Assembly (NCBI GenBank): GCA_027625215.1
Contig: JAQBWJ010000097.1
Span: forward strand, 1-7,363
From: Candidatus Poribacteria bacterium
GTDB taxonomy: Bacteria > Poribacteria > WGA-4E > GCA-2687025
Length of the DNA stretch: 7,363 nucleotides
Direction of reading: 5' to 3'
Part shown: positions 4,118 to 7,363 of the stretch, in pieces
Numbering within the stretch: the first letter of the stretch is position 1
Layout of the letters: every line of letters begins with the position of its first letter
Position numbers and translations under genes: made by a program
Notes under the pieces: model-generated
What the model was told of the DNA's origin: nothing
What the model saw: only the letters and a program-made list of their open reading frames with translations
Databases searched by the model: none

Positions 4118-5668
4118 ATGGATCTATTAATCGGCGTTGACATCGGCACCAGCGGCACCAAATCCATCCTCATCAACGAGCGCGGCGACCTCCTCGCCTC
4201 CGCGACGGAGGAGTACCCCCTTTCCACCCCGCGCCCCAAGTGGTCGGAGCAAGACCCCGAACACTGGGTGCAAGCAACGATCCACACGATCCGCCAAGTC
4301 ATCGACAAGTCGGGCGTGAAGGCGGACGATATCAAGGGACTCGGCTTTTCGGGACAGATGCACGGGCTCGTCCTGCTCGACGCGAACCACCGCGTTCTGC
4401 GCCCCGCGATCCTCTGGAACGACGTGCGGACGACCGACCAGTGCCGCTACATCACCGAAACGCTCGGCAACGAGACGCTCCTGAACGAGACGTGCAACCC
4501 CGCGCTGGAAGGGTTCACCGCGCCGAAAATCCTCTGGGTGCGCGACCACGAGCCGCAGGTCTACGAACGCGCGCGGCACGTCCTGCTGCCGAAGGACTAT
4601 GTGCGCTTCCGGCTGACGGGCGACGTGGCGATGGAAGTCTCCGACGCGGCGGGAACGCTGCTGTTCAACGTGCGCGAGCGGCGGTGGTCGAAGAAAGTCC
4701 TCGACGGACTCCAAATCCCCACCGAGTGGATGCCCCCCGCCTACGAGTCGGTGGACATCTGCGGGCGCGTCACGGCGGAGATCGCCGACAAGACAGGGCT
4801 GAAGGCGGGGACGCCCATCGTCGGCGGCGGCGCGGACAACGCCTGCGGAGCCGTCGGCACGGGCATCGTCTCGGCGGGCAAGGTCAGCGCGAGTCTCGGC
4901 ACGTCCGGCGTCGTGCAGGCGCATCTGGACGAACCCTCCGCCGACCCCGCGATGCGCGCCCATACCTTCTGCCATGCCGTCCCGAACAAGTGGTACACGA
5001 TGGGCGTGATGCTCTCGGCGGCTGGAGCGTTCCGCTGGTTCCGAGACGCGCTCTGTCAACCCGAAAAATGGCAGGAAGACAACATCGGCGCGAACGCCTA
5101 CGACCTGCTGACGCAACAAGCCGCCGAAGCCCCCGTCGGCAGCGAGGGGTTGATCTTCCTCCCCTACCTGACGGGCGAACGCACTCCGCACGCGGACGCG
5201 AACGCGAAAGGCGTCTACTTCGGGCTGACGCTGCGTCACGGCAAAAACGAGATCACCCGCGCCACGATGGAAGGCATCACCTACGGGATGCGCGATTCGC
5301 TCGAAATCATCCGCAGTCTGGGCGTGAACGTGTCCGAAATCGTCGCGACGGGCGGCGGCGCGAAAAGCAATTTCTGGCGACAGATGCAGGCGGACATCTA
5401 CAACGCCCCCGTCGTGACGATCACCCAAGCGGAAGGTCCCGCGTTCGGCGCGGCGATCCTCGCGGGGGTAGGAACGGGCGTCTTCGAGTCGTGCGAGGCG
5501 GCGGCTGAGGCGTTGATTACCCCCGATTCGCGGGTGGAACCGGACGCGAAACGTGCCGCCATCTACGACCGCTACTACCGAGTCTACCGCGACCTCTACC
5601 CCGCCCTGAAACCGCAGTACGACGCCGTATCCGCCATCGTCGAGGACGTTCACGGGGGCGAAGCCTGA
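4118..5668 (+). CDS. xylB: Xylulokinase (FGGY family carbohydrate kinase)
   Basis: A 516-residue cytosolic kinase, expected to convert D-xylulose and ATP to xylulose 5-phosphate, feeding the pentose phosphate pathway. The length fits xylulokinases (about 480-520). Visible motifs in order: the first phosphate loop GVDIGTSGTK with D8; the xylulokinase signature GFSGQMHGL, with M81-H82 in the sugar site; ILWNDVRT (98-105); LPKDYVRFRLTG (157-168) and EVSDAAGTLLF (173-183); GGGADNACGAVGTG with D240 as catalytic base; SLGTSGVV (259-266) in the second phosphate region; LPYLTGERTPH (348-358); and the adenosine-site ATGGGAKSNFWRQM (410-423). The QMHG signature argues against glycerol or gluconate kinase, though other pentuloses remain possible. 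No xylose isomerase or transporter gene is in the window. The start at 4118 gives MDLLIGVDIGT and has a ribosome site. The stop overlaps the HAD gene by one base, indicating a two-gene operon. It is the most GC-rich gene here. Confidence 0.92.
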   Translation: MDLLIGVDIGTSGTKSILINERGDLLASATEEYPLSTPRPKWSEQDPEHWVQATIHTIRQVIDKSGVKADDIKGLGFSGQMHGLVLLDANHRVLRPAILWNDVRTTDQCRYITETLGNETLLNETCNPALEGFTAPKILWVRDHEPQVYERARHVLLPKDYVRFRLTGDVAMEVSDAAGTLLFNVRERRWSKKVLDGLQIPTEWMPPAYESVDICGRVTAEIADKTGLKAGTPIVGGGADNACGAVGTGIVSAGKVSASLGTSGVVQAHLDEPSADPAMRAHTFCHAVPNKWYTMGVMLSAAGAFRWFRDALCQPEKWQEDNIGANAYDLLTQQAAEAPVGSEGLIFLPYLTGERTPHADANAKGVYFGLTLRHGKNEITRATMEGITYGMRDSLEIIRSLGVNVSEIVATGGGAKSNFWRQMQADIYNAPVVTITQAEGPAFGAAILAGVGTGVFESCEAAAEALITPDSRVEPDAKRAAIYDRYYRVYRDLYPALKPQYDAVSAIVEDVHGGEA

Positions 5669-6507
5669 TGCCGACTATCGGACTGGTCGCCATCGACATC
5701 GACGGCACGCTCGTCAATTCAAAGGGCGAGGTGAGCGAGGCGACGAAACGCGAGTGCAAGCGGCTCCACCGGATAGGCGTCGTCCTCGTGCTGGCGACGG
5801 GGCGGCGATACCTGACCGCCTCCCGCGCGGGGCGAGAGCTCGGCATCCCGATCCTGCTCGGCGTGCACAACGGCGCGGCATTGCGCGAACTCGACGGCAC
5901 GCTCGTTTATTCCGAAACGCTGGACGAGACCTCCGTCCGCGAGGCGTGCCGCGTCGGGCGAGACGCCGGAGCCTATGCGTGGGTCTATCAGGACTACCCC
6001 GACAACCCGAACACCCGCATCTTCTGCGAACCGCCCGAAACGGCGTCGTTCGAGATGCAAGCCTACGTCGAGAACTATCACAAAGCGGCGGCGGCGTACA
6101 TCAAAGTCGTGGACGACCTGCCGACGCGGTTCATCGGCGAGGCGGTCGAGACGATGCTGACAACCTACGAAGCGAACGGCGACCACGTCATCGACGCGGT
6201 GACAGACGCGCTCGGCGAACGGGCGAGCGTCATCAAGGAGGTGTCGCATGGGACGTGTCACGTCGAGGTGGCGCACCCGAAGGTGTCGAAGGCGCTGCCG
6301 CTGACGTATCTCGCGGAACGGCACGGGCTGACGATGGCTCAAACGATGGCGGTTGGCGACAACTTCAACGACCTCGACATGCTGCGCGTCGCGGGACACC
6401 CCGTCGTGATGGGCAACGCGCGTCCCGCCCTCAAAGAGATGGGTTTCCGCGTCGCCCCGACGAACGACGAAGACGGACTCGCGCAGGTGCTCGCCGAAAT
6501 CCGCTAA
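5668..6507 (+). CDS. Cof-type HAD-IIB hydrolase (sugar/small-molecule phosphatase)
   Basis: A 279-residue haloacid-dehalogenase-superfamily phosphatase. Motif I is AIDIDGTL with nucleophile D10 and acid/base D12. Motif II is LATGRR with T44. Motif III is in HPKVSKALPL (K208, where Cof proteins usually have 'p-vsKg-al'). Motif IV is AVGDNFNDLDML with D231 and D235 binding Mg. The cap domain between motifs II and III (about 85-200) and the HPKVSKALPL segment place it in the Cof/HAD-IIB group, which hydrolyses sugar phosphates, FMN or similar substrates and is often promiscuous. The start ATG (5668-5670) shares one base with the xylB stop, so translation is almost certainly coupled and the substrate may relate to pentose phosphates. 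That link is inference from context. The gene ends 9 bases before the stop of the convergent phosphoesterase gene. Confidence 0.88.
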   Translation: MPTIGLVAIDIDGTLVNSKGEVSEATKRECKRLHRIGVVLVLATGRRYLTASRAGRELGIPILLGVHNGAALRELDGTLVYSETLDETSVREACRVGRDAGAYAWVYQDYPDNPNTRIFCEPPETASFEMQAYVENYHKAAAAYIKVVDDLPTRFIGEAVETMLTTYEANGDHVIDAVTDALGERASVIKEVSHGTCHVEVAHPKVSKALPLTYLAERHGLTMAQTMAVGDNFNDLDMLRVAGHPVVMGNARPALKEMGFRVAPTNDEDGLAQVLAEIR

Positions 6508-6516
6508 GTTAGACCG

Positions 6517-7363
6517 TCAGTCGTCGTTATCCGCCAACCCCGCCGCCCACGCCGGATACTCCGTGTCCACCCCCTTGACCGAGTGCCAGATGATCCGGTT
6601 GAACGTGTCCTCGTCCGCCATGTCGATATCGTCTAGCGGCATCTCAAGCGACTGTTCGGCGTAATAGCGTTCCATCCCCTCCAACTGCGAGACCTCCGGG
6701 TTCAACTCGTCCAGCGGCACCCGGTTCGGGACGGCGGTGAACGGGGTGAAGTCCGGCGTCTCGGTGAAGCACTCGACCATCGGGTTCGCCGCCATGTCGA
6801 ACTGGCTCATCGGCGACAGACCCAAGATCAACTCCATCGTCCGCAACATGCTCGACTGGTTGTAGTGCGTGCTGACGACCTCGCCGCGCTTCGTGTAGGG
6901 ACTGACGCACAGCGCGACCGTGCGCCGACCGTCCACATGGTCGAAGCCCGCCTGGGGGTCGTCCTGCACCATGAAGATCGCCGTGTCCTTCCAGTACTCG
7001 CTGCGCGAAATCGCCTCCACGATGCGCCCGACGGCGAGGTCGTTGTCGGCGACGGCGGCGCGCGGCGTCGGGTAGTTGGGGCGCGTGCCGACCGTGTGGT
7101 CGTTCGGCAGCAGCATGATCATGAAGTTCGGCAGGTCGCCGTTCTTCTCGAACTCGCGGAACTCTTTGAGAAACTCGTTCGCCCGCATCACGTCGAGCAC
7201 ATTGCTTGGGAAACCGATGAACGTGGGGCAGAGATACGGCTCCAACTGCGCCAACTCCGACCGCGCGCTGAATTTGACGTGGTTCGTGCCGTTGAGGTAG
7301 TCCGCGTAGCAGTCTTTCCACGTCGCGTTCGGCGGCTCGATCTGCGCGTCCACGAACTCGCCG
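6517..7363 (-). CDS. C-terminal part of an alkaline-phosphatase-superfamily phosphoesterase (partial, 5' end outside window)
   Basis: The - strand frame is open to the window edge and gives 281 residues, with the stop at 6517-6519. A GTG codon at 7351-7353 is not taken as the start because the frame continues upstream as GEF into the family's conserved region. Recognisable pieces are FMIMLLPNDHT, PTPRAAVADNDLAVG, the metal-site segment VQDDPQAGFDHVDGRRT (coding bases about 6919-6969), SPYTKRG, SSMLRTMELILGLSPMSQFD and a C-terminal FNRIIWHSVKG. This order matches the catalytic domain of phosphoesterases that in many bacteria follow a YncE-like beta-propeller and are usually exported. The D-D and H of QDDP...DHVD would be metal ligands. 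The substrate is unknown: acid phosphatase and phospholipase C-like activities occur in the wider group. Signal peptide and propeller, if present, lie beyond 7363. It is convergent with the HAD gene. Confidence 0.82.
   Translation of the reverse strand, partial: GEFVDAQIEPPNATWKDCYADYLNGTNHVKFSARSELAQLEPYLCPTFIGFPSNVLDVMRANEFLKEFREFEKNGDLPNFMIMLLPNDHTVGTRPNYPTPRAAVADNDLAVGRIVEAISRSEYWKDTAIFMVQDDPQAGFDHVDGRRTVALCVSPYTKRGEVVSTHYNQSSMLRTMELILGLSPMSQFDMAANPMVECFTETPDFTPFTAVPNRVPLDELNPEVSQLEGMERYYAEQSLEMPLDDIDMADEDTFNRIIWHSVKGVDTEYPAWAAGLADNDD

Noticed and set aside
4127..5653. A 508-codon open frame on the - strand opposite xylB
   Set aside because: The + strand encodes an unmistakable FGGY kinase with all motifs. 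The antisense product is Arg/Val/Asp-rich with no recognisable domain, as expected from GC-rich codon bias on the opposite strand.
5719..6512. Long frames overlapping the HAD gene on both strands (5754-6512 +, 5719-6399 -)
   Set aside because: They are Arg-rich shadow translations. The HAD frame has all four catalytic motifs.
6644..7321. A second - strand frame overlapping the phosphoesterase
   Set aside because: Its translation is Arg/His/Ala-rich with no motif. The other frame gives the QDDP and DHVD metal-site pattern.
1..7363. tRNA, rRNA, CRISPR array, insertion sequence or integrase
   Set aside because: Reading both strands I saw no regularly spaced repeats, transposase or recombinase motifs, or RNA gene signatures. 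The only notable repeat is the toxin 3'-end pair.

Overview
The window comes from a GC-rich bacterial chromosome, and every gene is bacterial in type. Nothing in it fixes the phylum: there are no rRNA, tRNA or marker genes. Hand counts give about 63% GC in the first kinase gene and about 76% in the middle of xylB. The central block (about 1313-4104) is lower, at 52-53% in the toxin-antitoxin genes and 43% at the end of the nuclease gene. This looks like an accessory insert between metabolic genes.

Layout on the + strand. Positions 1-96 are the C-terminus of a zinc-type or quinone-type medium-chain dehydrogenase. Positions 149-1312 encode an APH-fold small-molecule kinase with an intact catalytic loop. 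Positions 1356-2852 hold four tightly packed genes, two antitoxin/PIN-toxin pairs in tandem (B1-C1-B2-C2). They are paralogous and joined by overlaps or 2-base gaps. Positions 2950-4104 encode a stand-alone PD-(D/E)XK nuclease resembling the N-terminal domain of type I restriction HsdR. It has no helicase or methylase partner here and ends in a conserved-looking domain I cannot name. Xylulokinase (4118-5668) follows after 13 bases. It overlaps by one base a Cof-type HAD phosphatase (5668-6507). On the - strand, 6517-7363 is the C-terminal part of an alkaline-phosphatase-superfamily phosphoesterase of the kind often fused to YncE-like beta-propellers. It converges on the HAD gene with a 9-base gap.

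How the genes fit together. The B1-C1-B2-C2 block is probably one translationally coupled transcript making two related toxin-antitoxin modules. With the restriction-like nuclease it forms a small defence/stability island. XylB and the HAD enzyme form a kinase-phosphatase pair for sugar phosphates, and the xylB ribosome binding site overlaps the nuclease stop codon.

Most notable points: toxin 1 has glycine where toxin 2 has the fourth acidic PIN residue; the two toxin genes are 48/50 identical at their 3' ends although they are diverged elsewhere; the solitary nuclease has an unnamed C-terminal domain; and the base composition changes sharply just before xylB.
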